The notes: generated by a model not told the origin, from the sequence alone. 64,000 nucleotides of DNA from Cyprinodon diabolis (GCA_030533445.1 CM060078.1:21042591-21106590), one strand, 5' to 3'; numbered from the stretch's first letter, positions 47,101-61,120 are shown. Translations and numbers: made by a program.

Positions 47101-49439
47101 CTGAAACATGCCACCATCACTCTTGTTAATGAAACTAAATTTCAAAACTAGCTGGCGAGCTACAGGCAACATGTTTGTTACCCAGACCACTGCTGACAAT
47201 GACTAATTGAGCAACTGATGTCTCAGACTTATGCTAATCAGAGTGGTGACTCTTCTATTGAAACTATCCAAGGGAAGTTCTCTTCATAACATCGCAGACA
47301 TCGTTCGATTCTTTGAAAAAGGTTTTTATTCACAGAAGCCTACGCAGACACATCATGAGACATTATACGCTGCAATGCCATAAGAACTTAAAGTAAATGC
47401 AAAAAACATGACAATAGATTTCATCAAAATGTAAAAGAAAACATAAGAGCAACAAGTCAAACTAGCTTTTATGGTATGAAAGAGGATTTTTCTCAGAATT
47501 AAGTGTCGAGATTCATTTAAAATGACTTAATTGATGGCTGGCATTCTTGCATTTATGGTCCCCCTATCACAGGATCCTCTTTCCTGCCTTTAAGTTGTGA
47601 TGAAGATTAGCCAAGCTTTAGCCCCCTTCAGATTCTGAGTGATTTAAAAAAATATATATATTTGCCACCTTAGTGGGATCTCGCAAGATCAAAATCACGT
47701 GTATTTCGGCGGCAGTTCACACAAGAATTCAACAACAGGCATTTTAAAGGCTTTTAAAACAGAGAAAACTTGTATGATTTTGTACCTAATGATATTTAAA
47801 TGCATTTTAAATAAAATTAACACAGTATGAAATAGTTATTTATTCACAGAATGTATTAAACAGTAAATAATGAAACGGCAACACCTGAGTACTTCTCCAT
47901 ACCTGTGTGTTTTTCACACATAGGTGATAAAGGCGCATTTTAATGTACAAGATGCACAGCAGCCCCTCTGATTGTGCATGTACATTTAAAACATAGAAGG
48001 AAGAATGGAAAAAAGTCATTATGAAGCACCAAAGTATCCACTTTAGTTTATTAGGTGCTTATAGATGATCAGTTAATGATGAGCATTGTTGGGTGATGGA
48101 TATGCGAGTCTTTCAGGACCTAACAATATCCCCTTTATTCTGGATAATTCAGAAAAAGAAGGGAAAAAAAATCAGTAAAGATCTAACAAGTGGTTTTTAA
48201 TGTTAATAAAGAAAGAAGCCTTTTCATTGAAGTTGCAGGCTGCATTCAGCTTTGTGTGCCGAAATCCCACTATGAAGAGATAGGCACATTTCAGTCAGTG
48301 ACACTCGCACGCTGCGTGTCAGAGACTAAAAATGAAATTCAATTCTCAAATTGATAAGTGGTGGCTCTCCCCTGGTGAGAGCAAATGGAACGACATTGCC
48401 TCGGGGGAGCTTGGGAAACACTACACACACAACCACACGCACACCCACACGCCAATCTCTACCCCTGCATTCATTCAAAATGAGTTGCAATTGATTCTGC
48501 TTGAGGCTTTCGAACACACACGTTCTGCTTCTGCACGCACACACACTTAGGGTTATTTTCATTTGAGGAGACTGCTTATTGTTTCTGTCTCTGGTGGTGG
48601 TTTTTATGAAGTTGTGTGTTTTGAGACCAAGGTCGGAGCCAGAAGTCTTTCCCACGCTCCGCCAGGCTGCTTCATATGCGTCCAGCTGAGTTTGTACTGG
48701 GTGGTGTGAGCCAAGGTTTTAAATTGGTGTCCTTTTTCATATAGTAATGTACATTTCTATTTTATTTTTTAATTTATGTAATTACCTTTAATTTTGTCTC
48801 AAAAATGGAAAAGGCAAACAGTCCAAATGGACACCTGCCAAAATCTCAGAAGTGCACCAAACAGGATTTTGTACTCTCTGTTGCTCAGCTGTCTCAGTAG
48901 TTAGCAGTTACTGTGCTTTTGGACAAAAGTTATCTAGCTTTGCATAAAAAAAAAAAAGTAAAATAATATGAAAATGCACCTCTATGACTGTGTTTCGAAA
49001 GGTTCGAAAAGCTATATTTAAAAGATTGTGAAAAAGATGAATTCATTCAGATTTTCATTTGTTTATTTCCCCTCCATAAATGTAATCTAAACCTTAGGTG
49101 CTTTAGCGTTTTATAATCAAGTGGAAAAATTGACAAACACATCTAAATGTTTGACAATTTAAGGAGAAACTGGTCAAGATTTCTTGTTTTTAAAGTACAC
49201 TTCCTCTGTAACCCAACTTTTATGGATGGCAAGGATGTAATAATCCGTTTACCTAAACGACTGAATTATCAAAACAAAAATAAACATTTAAAAGCTTTAC
49301 TTGTGATTGTATATAATAAAGCAATACATTATGAAGTCGAAGAGGGGACTGCTCTGTATGAGCTTTTGCTGGGTGAACCACAGGGGAAAACTGACCATTC
49401 CTGTTTTTCAACTTTAAAGCTAAGCTTTATTGAATTCAA
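44111..49439 (+). other. GRM8 intron, second part
   Basis: No exon was recognised. The part 47140-47260 holds ATGCTAAT (an octamer-like POU site, 47232-47239) and several TAAT words and might be a conserved regulatory element. A CA-rich stretch is at 48420-48475. Poly-T and poly-A runs are common. Confidence 0.7.
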
Positions 49440-50157
49440 TTTCAATTCAGTTCATTTCTATAGCGCCAATTCACAACAAATGTCATCTCAAGGCACTTTA
49501 CAGTTCACCAGATCATACAGTCAAATTGATTCAGAGTTTTCTATCTGAGGAAAACCAGTTGATTGCATAGACTCATTGATTTAAATGCAATCCCTCACAC
49601 TAAGCATGCTTGTAGCGACAGTGGAGAGGAAAAACTCCCTTTTAAGGAAGAAACCTCCAGCAGAACCAGGCTCAGTGTGAGCGGCCATCTGCCGAGCCGG
49701 ACTGGGGTTCAAGGAGACAGAAGCAGAGATAGAAAAAGAAGCTGTAAAAGGCGGCCCCGTCCAGGGAACACACAGCCAGGCAGACAGGCTCTGAGCCAAC
49801 TCCCATGTCAGAGGATGAAGAGTGCAAATCCAACATGTCACAGTCAGAGAAACAGGACTACACTGAAAAACAGGCCGATCTCGTACATCTATAAACAAAG
49901 GTGTTGAAGGCAGCAGAACAGCTGATAATTTTTCTCCTGGATGGTGTCCTATCCAAAGGGGAACAGACAAGGTCAAGCGAAAAAGCAGAGAGAGCATAAT
50001 GTTAGAGATTGAATTAACAGATTCTGCAGTGGGAGAATAGAGATAGAATTATGAAATAGGGGTCCATGTGTCCTCCAGCAGTCTAAGTCTATAGCAACAT
50101 AACTATGGAGGTAGCTCAGGATAACCTGAGTCACTCTAACTGTAAGCTTCATCAAAA
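49440..50157 (+). repeat. Dispersed repeat R (copy 4)
   Basis: The fullest 3' end of the family: after 'gagagagcataatgttagag' it continues 'tcctccagcagtctaag' and 'aacctgagtcactctaactg'. It is very similar to copy 2 over its first 550 bp, which suggests the two are among the younger copies. Confidence 0.88.
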
Positions 50158-50199
50158 ACAAAAGTTTTTATAGTACTTGGAAATGGCATTGCTGCAGTG

Positions 50200-50400
50200 A
50201 ATACGTTGGTGGCAGCATCATGATATACACCAGGCATGCGTATCTACAACTGGGAAAGGACAGTTGAGTAGTGGATGGAAATACAGCAGAACTGTGAAAG
50301 AAAACCTGCTGAAAGTTGCAAAATATGTTAGGCTGGAGCTTCGGTTCTAACAGACATGTGAGACATGTTTTTTATATAGAATCAGGAAGGTGATTCAGTT
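50200..50400 (-). repeat. Tc1-like relic, reversed
   Basis: 'ggtggcagcatcatgatata' and 'aaaacctgctgaaagttgca' correspond to the reverse strand of the family seen at 39563-40231. Confidence 0.55.
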
Positions 50401-53400
50401 CTCTGTACTTTTTTCCCCCCACTGCTGAATTTCTCTTATAAATCGATTTCTGCTCATTATTGTTGCTGAAAAAAAAGTCACACTGCATGTTTTTCTATCA
50501 TGAGCAACTTTCAGTTTTCCCAGGAAACCACAGGACACACATGACTTAAAAAACTCAACTGATTGCATGAGCTAATTAAAATCACGCACCCTTCCACTAT
50601 CAGTGAGAGGAAACGTTTGCTTTGGCATTCTGAGCATAAAGCGGACTGGGGCCTTTCTCGCATTTAAAAAGCCATACCAGACCAATTTTCTTTCAAGCAG
50701 ATCAGCACCTTCTGAATTACAAATCAATTTGGCATTCCTCCTCGCAAGGATGACAACAGCTGCATCAAAATGCAAATAACAAGGAACGCTCTAGTTTTTA
50801 TTCAGAAGCGAATTTGGACATAAATCCTTACGAGGTGGCTATAATTCTCGAGGTTAGCCTACTTTGATCTTCAATGTTCTTCTTATTCTGCGAGCTGTTT
50901 CTAATGATATAATGCAGGGGCAGGGAAAGGAGAGGGTAGTGGGTGTGAAGGAGACTTGAGAAAGAGGGAGCAGAAGAGGGGACTAAATGAAAAGCAGACA
51001 AGTGGAAGTGAATCCCGGACAAAGATGTGCTGGAACGATGGATGGAAAAAGATGGTGATAAAGGGAGAGCATTGCATCCTCTAGGGCGTAATGATGTGGT
51101 GTTGATTTCCTTCATGAAAGCATTTTGCATTAAGAGGGTGACGATAATGAAGCCACAGAGCACACTGAACAGCGAGCGGGAGGACTCATTAGGGCGTGAG
51201 TGAGTCTGCGTTTTGTGTCGGCTCGTATGCTTCGCTTCGCCGCAAATCATCTGCAGCGGGTGAAAAATCAGGGGTGCTACATTGGGGCAGGACACGATCA
51301 TCCAACCTTCACTAACGAAGGCAGACTTAACGAGCAAATGGTTAATGAAGACGAACTTAATTGTCCTTCTGAAATTATTTATTACCTTCATCTATTGAGT
51401 GTTGCCTGGAGATGATTCATTAACAGCAGCCATATGCAATGTCTGAACAAGGGCTAAATTAGATATTTTTTTTTTTAGCTGTATGGTGCAAATCCTTTAA
51501 CCTGGGCTTAAAACTTTTCAGTGGGATACTCCAAATATGCAACTGTTTAAGCTGTTTAAGGACAGTCCAAATGAAACTGACAATTTGCTTGCTCATTACT
51601 CTATATTCAGATTTTTGCAGTACATTAAATTGGATTCTTTTTCATTCAGGAAAATTAAAAATAGTTTGGAAAAGGTCTAATTTGGAAGACTTAATGCATG
51701 GCTGTAAAAGTACTATACCATTCACAGACTTCATCTAAGATAATCTAAGACATTTGGATGCCAAAGATGATAAAAATATAGATTGGAATTTATTTTACTA
51801 AGGGGGACAAAAACTATCCCTTTAAGTAAATACCTCTTACATAGGTAATTGCCGTGAAGTGTTTGCATTACCTAGTATTAAGCCTCATAAATCACTGTGG
51901 AGGACATTTGGCGCAGTCTTTAGTAAGGCACTTAACCTCCAGTTGCTTACTGATCTACATAGCAGTGTGCTAATAGGTTCACATTTGGAGTTCAGCTCAC
52001 TGCAAAATGACTGGAAGGAGTAATTTTAGTTCATCTAGAAGACTACAGAAGTTCAGATTATTTTCCACTTTTTGGTTAAAACTTATCTTTTGTGTTTCTT
52101 TATTCAGCAATTTTTAAATATTTATTGTGCAGGTGTAATGGTGACTGAATTTACTGTTTAGTTGTATATTTCTTCGGTATACCATTGGAGCATTACAATA
52201 AGATAGAAAATGAACTGAAGCACTGACATTGGCTTCTGAAACATAAGCTATTATACTGGATTTGAAAGCATAACTCAAGATCAAAAGACTGCAAGGTGAA
52301 TTGTGAACAATGCTTTTTTTTTTTTTCCTTAAAGGGAATATTTCATAAGATTTCAGCAATTCAGTCCAAAGATGCATCCAAGGACATGCATCTTTGCAAG
52401 GTTCGACTTACATACTGATTAAAAAGAGATGGGCCCACATGCTGATCACAAGTAAACAACGAGCTGCGCTTTTTGATAAGATGGAAGTAATTTAAAGTTT
52501 AATTAAGACCCCTAATGAGAAAAAAACCAGGTCATTAGAAATGTGCATGATATAATGAATATTGTTCCTGCCCATTTGGACACAAATGTGTTTCGACGTA
52601 GTTTCCGCTGAATGTGTGTACTTTTGACAAAGAGAGGGTCCAAAAGGTCCTATCTGTCTGAGTATTCTCAGTGAGATGACCAGTGCGTAGAGAGCATTAA
52701 AGTGGAATGAGATTCTATCTCTAACCGTCCTTTCGTCAGCTGAATGGAAGCTTAGGTAAGGATAAGTGAAGCCATTACACACACGGCCCCAGATGGACAA
52801 CACACACATTATTTGTTACACTTTAGAGCCCTCGCTCACATTTTTCACTTTTCACTCTTGGGTTCAGCTAATCCTGCGGCCATTTGTGTTTGGGTATGAG
52901 TCACCTGAAAATAATGGTTATTAGTTTCACAAACACTCTTCTATATCATATCTCATAGAAACACATGATTGTAAATAGGGTCCCCTGTCTTTTATATTGT
53001 TTAACACAAAATGAGAAATTTGGGATTTTTTACTCTGTGCCTTCAGCCGTAAAAAGTCATGTGCGTTCTTCGAGGGTGAAAGGAGATTCATGTGCCCTGG
53101 TGGGATCTTGGATTCAATGTGTTGCTGGCGATAACCACTGAGTCAACATCCATAGAAACCCCCTCCGCAACCCCTCTGTGGAGTCTCTGCCGGGATACAC
53201 TATCTGAGCACCCTGATGAGCTTTTATAGAACAAAGACATTAGAGCCATTCTTCACACCTCAGTTCGAGAAAACAAAATGTCTTCTGCAGGAATGAGATA
53301 TTGACTACACTAGAAATTACACAAAAGTGTAGACAATTACAGAGCAAATGTTTTGTTTTTGTCCAAATGTCTGCCGCTTGAAATATTCTCAATTTCTGCG

Positions 53401-54363
53401 TATTCTGTTGCGTACTACTAATTAAGTGCTATAAAAGTACTTAAAGTTGGATGGAACTCGACTTTTCAGACCAGAATGAACTTCTGTTACTTTCCCTTTC
53501 TGCATGCATGATTGCCCAACTTGCTTTGGAAGACTGCGTTATCTGCAGTGAAATGTTGCTGCAGTAATGAATTCTCTCATTTGAAGTAAATGAACCCAGC
53601 AAGTAGGGAAAATGAGTTTGTGGAGAAACTGGTTTAATTTTCTTGTTTACTCAGGATAGGATCCTGCACTTTTCATCCACTAAACCAAATACCTGCTCTT
53701 GAAAATTGTTTGAATGATGATGTTTTTCCAGGAATGATACATAGTTTTTCAAATTTTGCTTCTAAAGAAAATGAATAATCAAAGATTAAGGGGTGTGAAC
53801 ACACTTCAGTATTTTTTTATGTTAACAGTTCTGAACTGGAAAATTTTCCCTATTTGTTGTGATGCAACAAAAATGCACCAAAACTTCCACATCCAGGTGG
53901 TCAGAATTGGTATAACAACTTGCAGTTTTCAGACAGATTAAGGTTCAATTAGTCATTGTCCACTTTAACACACGTTGAAGATCAGTGGAGATGTTGCAGG
54001 GGTGGGGTGAACAGATGAAGAGAGCTAAAGTAGAGGAGCTGACAGAAAAATGCTCAGAGAAAAACTGCAAACACTGGGGGTGCTGTTGAGGTGGGACTGC
54101 CCCGTCTGGATAACTTATAGAGGGAATGCTTTCAGTAGAAGTAGCATGTTTGAAGCTGTAAACCTCCAGAGTTTAAATAGGGGACTACAGTGTTGAGTTT
54201 GACAGTTATGTATGGTGTCTCAGCTTTAAAAATCTAAACCCTCCCATCTAAATCCTGTCCAATCAGACTTAGGCAAACTTTTTTAATCATTTGGTAAACA
54301 CCGAATGCATACAAAATAAAATCAGATTACTTTCAGCTTCCAACACTGAAATTAACCCTTATA
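50401..54363 (+). other. GRM8 intron, third part
   Basis: No exon or repeat was recognised with confidence. The segment 51040-51420 is less AT-rich than its neighbours, lacks homopolymers and contains repeated TTAATGA/CATTAAC-type words; it is a candidate conserved non-coding element. Confidence 0.6.
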
Positions 54364-54725
54364 AAGTGCAGCAGTGATCATCATGTAAACGTTTAAGAAA
54401 TAATGGTGCAAAAAGGAATTAATATGCAAAGGTTTAGTGCAGTGCAAAATAAATATGGTGCAAAATGCAGTATAGCATTGAGTTGTGCCCTATGATGGTG
54501 CTAATGGCAGCAGGGAAAAAGCTGTTTCAGAACCTGCTGAATGCTGCAAAGCCTCTTCCCAGAGGGAAGCAGGGAGAACAGTTCATGGTTGGGGTGTGAG
54601 TGGTCACTGATGACGTTACGGGCTTAGGGCACACAGCGCTGGGATGAAATGTCCTTAATGGATCATAGTTCAGTAGTTGGATACCCAGAAAGAAAAAAAA
54701 TAGTTTTGCCCTGACACTGTCGAAA
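54364..54725 (-). mobile_element. Antisense LINE 3' fragment (copy 3 of 3)
   Basis: After the block shared with 905-1035 it continues with 'gccctatgatggtgctaatg', 'aaaaagctgtttcagaacct' and 'cctcttcccagagggaagca', phrases of a common teleost non-LTR element in antisense. No intact frame remains. Confidence 0.65.
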
Positions 54726-57700
54726 ACGAGCAGCAAGACTTCCTGAGAAGGAATTAAAAGAACAACATGGCGTCATTTGCCTCAAGAGCCAGAACAATTG
54801 TCTCTATTCTCGAGGAGCAGCCTAAAATCTTTTAAGTCGATGTGGTCTGCAGATATCACTACTGACTGCATTATCTCCTGCTGTGGAACAGGTTACAGAT
54901 ATCAATTAGGCTGTGTTTCTGCATTAAGCTTCCTGTGTAGACAGAGTTTGTTGTTTAGTCATTGGCACTAGAAATGTGGGCAAAGCATTGAATAATTTAG
55001 TGTCTGGGCTGTGAATGAGCCCATGCAGAGGCCCCGCTGGTTGTAAGTTTCCTCATCATTCTTTGCTGATTAGTGCAGTCATTTTGTGCTTTTTCCTCTC
55101 TTAGCTGGATTTCTGAGGTTGCTTCTAAACTAGGCCTACTATAAAACATATAAACTACTGACCCAAACCAAATCCAAAAGTGTGATGTCACTTCAGCAGA
55201 TTGGCCAGCCAACATGGTGGATATACACACTGAAACGGGTAGCAAAGAGAATACTTATGAATCTTCGTCAAGTGAGGACTAACAGAAACCTGGCGATAAA
55301 CGGGTCCTGCAGCTAAAAAAACCCAAACGAAACCAAAACAAGATCTCTCTAGCTCTGATACACAAGAGCCGATCACTGAGTGTATCATCATTACTTTTGT
55401 GGTTGTAGCTCAATTGTTCTGTTGCTAAGGCGGTAAAAACATATTTTTTGTTGTTTTCACAGTTTGCATCAATTATAATAGTCAGAGAAATTAACCAAAA
55501 TCTGAGATTGCTTTTCAGTTGCATCTTATCAGTTGCAAATTTGCTGCTTTCCTAGATTTTACCTTTTGGACTACTGAGGTAAACAAAAAATCTACTTTAA
55601 GTCGTCGACCAATAGCCTAAAGTTCATTAATTAATAAAGTGTTAAGTGTTTAAGTGTCTGCCTAAAAGGAATGTGTTGTAATGTTACCCCGACCCACTAG
55701 AGAATACCATTGTTCATTCATAAAGTGAGCCTCACTGTGATTCGTAAGAGAAGAAATGACAGAGTGGTGGGAGGCATGTTAGAGAAGACATCATTCTGGA
55801 ATTATTTACATTTATTAATGGCGATAAGGATGCAGAATGAAATTTCTGCTGTTCTGTTTGTAAAAATTAAACCATAAGTTTAGGTTATCACCTAAATAGT
55901 GCCTACCATACTGCTTCATCATGCAGCTGATGAAGCAGGTTTAAGTTCTTTGCTGTATTAGAAAAGCAAGGATGTGATAACTTAAAGTAACAGGGGTTTT
56001 GACAAAACATTGTAAGACGATAGAAAGACATGGTATGAACAAGCTTGATAGACTGGGAAGGATTTTATGCTTAATGCGCTTCATGGAGTTCAGAAAAACT
56101 AGAACAACCTGTTCAAAAGTCCTAGTAACAACACACGGTCCCCCCAGCAGATTATTGCAGTCCAGCAGAAACTGAAGGCTATTACAATTACAGTCTACCT
56201 ACTTGAAACAAAGTAGTCTGATAGCATGTGAAGTGACCTAGCCTGTCTTTTAATAATAGTTACTGTACTAGAAATAATACGTGTATTACATTTTATTCAT
56301 ATTTTTTCAGTAGCTTAATAGGTTCCTGTTTTTATTTATCATAGACAGTTTTAATGCTTTGTAAGAACATGTTTCAAAGCAGCTATGAATACACTGGATT
56401 TATTCTCTCCATCCAAAATATTTTTCTGATTAACAAAGATCTGTTCTCTGTTTACTGTCATGGGCAATGATAGGACTCCACAGGGTGCAGTTGGAAACCT
56501 TTTCATCCATCTTTATATCTTTAGACTTTGTCAATAAGGTTAAAAAGCTAAAAATGCGTGTCCAGGCCATTCTGATTCATGTCTCCTGCTAACAAGATTT
56601 TTAGGTCAGCTGGTTTTACATTTATTTTGCCATAAAACTGAGTACATAACTATAGTTTTATGGCAAGCTCTCATTGGTCAGTAAATCATATCTGTTGGCA
56701 TAGAGAAATGACCTACAGACCTGTACCAAGTGTGTTGCTACACAACCCGGGGTTCCAAGGAATTCTTTGAATGAGCGTCCACCCCACCGATTCTGCCAAT
56801 CACCCTATTACACTGGGGGCATTTAGGAGCGTTGCACCTTGGAGGGGCTAGACTTTGGTCACGTGAGGATTTTATCCCAAGGCAGTAGTTGTATATACAT
56901 GCAAGGTTTGAATAGAACAATAAAGTGGCTATTTGGTTTACTGGTGTACGCCTGCTCTTTTTATCTAGTAGTGTTTAACTCTGAAACTCCATCAGATCTA
57001 CTCTGCTTTTTACCAGCTGACTCCCTGCCTGAACAATCAGCTCTACTCCATATTGACAAAGACTTGAAGCGACAAACATGAAAAACAGACCACAGTTTTT
57101 AGGGAAGTGTCCAGCAGACCGCCCTAATCACTCTATAGGGCACTACTATATAGTGATTATGTCATTTTAAATAAGTGTCTAAGCATCTAGAAGATGAAAA
57201 AGTAGTGGACTCGAAATGGTGTGGAGAACTCTCCTTGGAAGCTCCTGGGACGGTGTGCTGGGTAAATGCCTTTCTGTGGAACCCCATGGAAAGAGGTGCG
57301 TTATGCAGATAAGATGCATATTCAGTGTAATTAAAAACCTGATTTAGACTTTAAAAATTGACTTTAAACCACCTGCACCTCTAAAACACACACTTTCATT
57401 CACATAGATAGGACATTTAGCCCAACTTGGGGGGAAGGGATAGATGTTAAAATATTAATAGGATTTATCTTGTGGTCTATTAAATAAAAGGGGAAATAAA
57501 TTCGATTTGTGTGTTAAGTTGGCTTTGAGTCTAACTCAAAATATGACAAAAATAACAATATAATTTTTGTTTTTTGACATCAGTGTATTTGCACTTTGTT
57601 TGATTAGATAAGTTAGAAGGTCTGCCAATAAAGATTCTTTATTCCCATTTTAGATGCTATGTGTATAATAACCTTTTTTTAGGGGCCACAATACTAATTG

Positions 57701-59570
57701 CATTGGAAGACCATTTTACTTGCTGCCTCAGCTGAAGGTTGACGTCTGCTTTCCATGCATTTTTTTCCCCAGTATTTGATCTGCTGATCCCTAATTAGAC
57801 CTGATTACAGTGAAATATTGGCAGATTCTTGTCCCTGTGTTTTCAATTATTAAATTTCCAATAAAAAAATAACTAACAAAAAGTAAGAATTTTTTATATA
57901 TTAATATTCCACCATTGTGGAAATGCTGTTTTAACCGTTCTCATTGGCAATTTGAGTAGGTAGTGCTTTATTGAGTCTACATCTGAAGCAGTCATCATTA
58001 TAAAGAGTTTGGGACAAGATGACACCAAAAAAGAGCATTCCAAATGGTTTAAGAAACACATTCCAGAATAGGGTTTTTTTCAATAAATGTGAGCGAAAGT
58101 AGGACAGATGAAGAAATTAGACTTGTCGGGACTCACATGGGGGATACAGCACTTAACAAGGAAATGGATTCTTTTCGCACAAGGCTTTAATAAGGGGCTT
58201 CTGGAGCAGAGCTAGTATCAACAGAGAATACGGCATGTTTGATATGAACCATTAAATATCCACATTTGAAGTTTAGGTTGGGGAAACTGAGGGTGCTTTT
58301 CTGTGTTTTCCTTTCCATGTTCTCCTTTTATCCACAATCACCTGCTGTTTCTGCTTATTTCATCGTTTAGCTTTATGCTCAAATTTGTTTTTGTTTTTTT
58401 ATCGCCTTCTTTGAAGAGAAAAAAAAAAGCGGAAGAAGAAGCTTTGCAGTTAAAGTGATGGATGCGGAGAAGAAAGGCCTCAACAAGGTAAATGTCAGAG
58501 GCAAAGAGCACAGTTTAAAGAGTATCGGGAAAACTCGGGGGATAAAGGCGTGTTACAGAAGTGTTTACATCTTGCAGCAGTGTTACATGAGATCACAGAA
58601 CAGGTGGGTAAAAGAAGGGGGGGAAAAAAAGAGCTTAGGTTTTTGTTTCCACTTCCCTGCTTTTTTTGCTTGTGGCGTGCCTCAGTCTGTCCTTCTGTCT
58701 TTGGCGCTGTGGTCTTGTTCTCTTGCACGGCTCCTGACCATGTTAACACTTTGTTTTATGTATGAGAGGAAAGGCGATAAGACATGGAAGCAGAAAGAAA
58801 AGACATGAAAATGACATTAGCCAAAAACAGGATCTTTGTTATGGAAAAAAAAAAACACACCCTAGCTCAGTAGGCATTAACAAGACATGTAACTATGTGT
58901 GTGTTTTAAAATAGATGTCCTCCTTTGGAGATTTATATAGAACATGACAATCTGGCTATGACACTCTCTTTGCAACAGTTTCTCTCACACGCCATAGAAG
59001 CTTCTTTTGCGTTCTGGTAAATGTAAGAAATCGATATCAATCCTTGTATGAAATAAAACTCTTTTGGAAAATTATTTTCTTTATAAATGAAATCCTTTAG
59101 TTATCTGTACCTTTCCTCTACTTTGTGTTTTGATATTTGTCAATATGGAAACTAGCTCCACCCTTCCTATTTTCTGTTTGTCAGCTCCCTGCATATGTAT
59201 CCGGAGTCTATATAATTAAAAACAGTGCTATGTATTTCTATGCAACAGTGGTGGATCCTTTGTTGCAGATATATCCGTTTATAGTACACTGCGATGAAAA
59301 TACATGCAAGCATTCACATGGGAATAGTCCAGCAGTGTTGGGTAGTGTTTGTTGCTTTCTGAAGTAAAAGTAAAATATGGATGGAGTGAAAATTATATTC
59401 TATCTCAATTTAATGTTGTGTTCACCCAGAATGAGATATACAGGAGCATTGAGAGAGTGCAGCGATGCACAGCAATGTCACTGACATGCTTCTAGTTATC
59501 CAGCTGGCATGGTTATGGCAATTTCGGTGAAGCAACAGCAGTGTCACGACAGCAAAGATTTGCAACAATT
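54726..59570 (+). other. GRM8 intron, fourth part
   Basis: AT-rich intron sequence. I recognised no coding exon, RNA gene or well-bounded repeat. Short frames here look like chance. Confidence 0.65.
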
Positions 59571-60217
59571 AAAATTCAGTTTATTTATATAGTGCCAATT
59601 CACAACACATTTCACCTCAAGGCACTTTACAGATACAACTGAACCAGATTATTGCATCAACTCACTGACTCAAAGGCAATCCCCTACATTAAACATCCTT
59701 GCAACGACAGTGGAGCGGAAACCTCCAGCAGAACCAGGCTCAGTGTTAGTGGCCATGTGCCAAGGCCGACTGGGGTTCAAGGAGACCGAAGCAGGCATAC
59801 AGAAGGTAGGAGAGATTCAAAAGGCGATTGTCAACCAGTTCAAAAGGTGGCCCCGTTCAGGAAACGCACAGCAGGCAGATGGGCTCCGAGTCAGCTCCCA
59901 TGTCAGAGGACAAAAGAGAGCACATACAGTTAGTCACAGTCAGAGAAACAGGACTACAATGAAAAACGGGCCAAGCTACTACATCGATAAACAAAGGTGT
60001 CGATGGCAGCAGCACAACTGATATTTCTCTCCAGGCTGGTGTCGCAGCCAAACAAGAAAAGACCAGATGAAGCTACAATGAGAAAAAGCAGAGAAAGCAT
60101 GACGTTGGAGATTGATGTAACAAATTCTGCAGAGTGTGAGAATAGAGATAGAAAGATGAAAAAGTCACTATGTCCTCCAGCTGTCTAAGCCTATAGCAGC
60201 AAAACTATAGAGAGAGT
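59571..60217 (+). repeat. Dispersed repeat R (copy 5)
   Basis: Starts 'attcagtttatttatatagt', includes 'gaaacctccagcagaaccag' and 'gactggggttcaaggagacc', and ends 'tgtcctccagctgtctaagc'. A perfect 12-bp inverted repeat (60236-60247 with 60255-60266) lies just past its end. Confidence 0.85.
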
Positions 60218-60235
60218 TCTGGATAGCTCTTGGAG

Positions 60236-60266
60236 TTAGTCTGAAGATTAGTGGTCTTCAGACTAA
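60236..60266. repeat. Perfect 12-bp hairpin, 7-nt loop
   Basis: TTAGTCTGAAGA and its exact reverse complement flank TTAGTGG. Part of it, GATTAGTGGTCTTCAGA (60246-60262), recurs exactly at 60974-60990. Confidence 0.85.
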
Positions 60267-60819
60267 TTAAAACATTCTGGCATTAAAACATTCTAAAATA
60301 TTTCGTCAAGTCGGGTCAAAACATCAGTGAGACTGGAAGTGGCTATGACAGGGTGAAATACTCAGTAAGGAAGGCTAGGGAAACAAGGTTGACGTGGGTT
60401 GAAGTAAGGAATTGCTAGGGTCCGCAATGTTGCAATTTAAACTGGCAAATGGCAGATAGAAGCTCCTTCAATTTTCTGATGTGGTGCATTAACTCAAGTT
60501 TAGTTTGTTACCTTTGGCAAATTTCTGGGGATACTTGAAGTGAGTGACGGCAACAAAGATGCTGGAAGTGTGTTTGGTGTAAATGCACCCTTACAATTAA
60601 GAGGATTTCCTATATGGGCCTTGTGTAAGATGGTAAAGCATAATTTGGAGAACAAGTTATCATATGTAAGTACCGGTCTGCTGTGTCCGTATATGGATTG
60701 ATGAAGCATACAAGAAATATTCTTTTTTCTTTATTTATTCTAATTTCTATTAAGGCTTATAAATAATGAAAATCCCAATTTCAGTCTCTGCTAGAGATTT
60801 CATAAAATCAACAAGCATC

Positions 60820-61120
60820 CGTGTATGGGAAATGTCTGGCTTCTGAAAATCTGATTTATTTCCTGCAATTAATACTTTGTTACACTTCATTTTGCACAGA
60901 TAGCATATCAGTGCAGTGGAGCAGGGAGGCTTAGCTTTTGTCTCTGCTGAGGTGTAAATAGTCTAATTTTCTTGATTAGTGGTCTTCAGATCATCTAACT
61001 CCAAGGTCCCAAAACCAGCTTTTGGTATCTTTGGCAGAGTGAGCAATTGCCAAGTCCTGCTGAAAAATTAAACTAGCATCTCCAGAAAACCTTGTTAGCT
61101 GTGCCGTTTGTGTTTATGAT
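60820..61120 (+). repeat. Tc1-like relic, same family as the one split at 16680-17360
   Basis: 'attaatactttgttacactt' and 'gccaagtcctgctgaaaaat' followed by 'agcatctccag' match successive parts of the widespread fish Tc1-like element. Confidence 0.55.

Noticed and set aside
49147..49548. 133-codon frame in the GRM8 intron
   Set aside because: It runs into repeat R and has no recognisable domain.
50524..50650. Sixth copy of repeat R
   Set aside because: A few phrases are similar (ACTGATTGCATGA, GAGAGGAAA), but order and spacing are too loose to claim.
58455..58808. 117-codon frame in the GRM8 intron
   Set aside because: It starts in basic low-complexity sequence and matches nothing known. 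Chance is the simplest reading.
59120..59150. Possible miR-592-like sequence (known within human GRM8)
   Set aside because: Only a short resemblance (TTGTCAATATGG). The mature sequence and a hairpin are not present.
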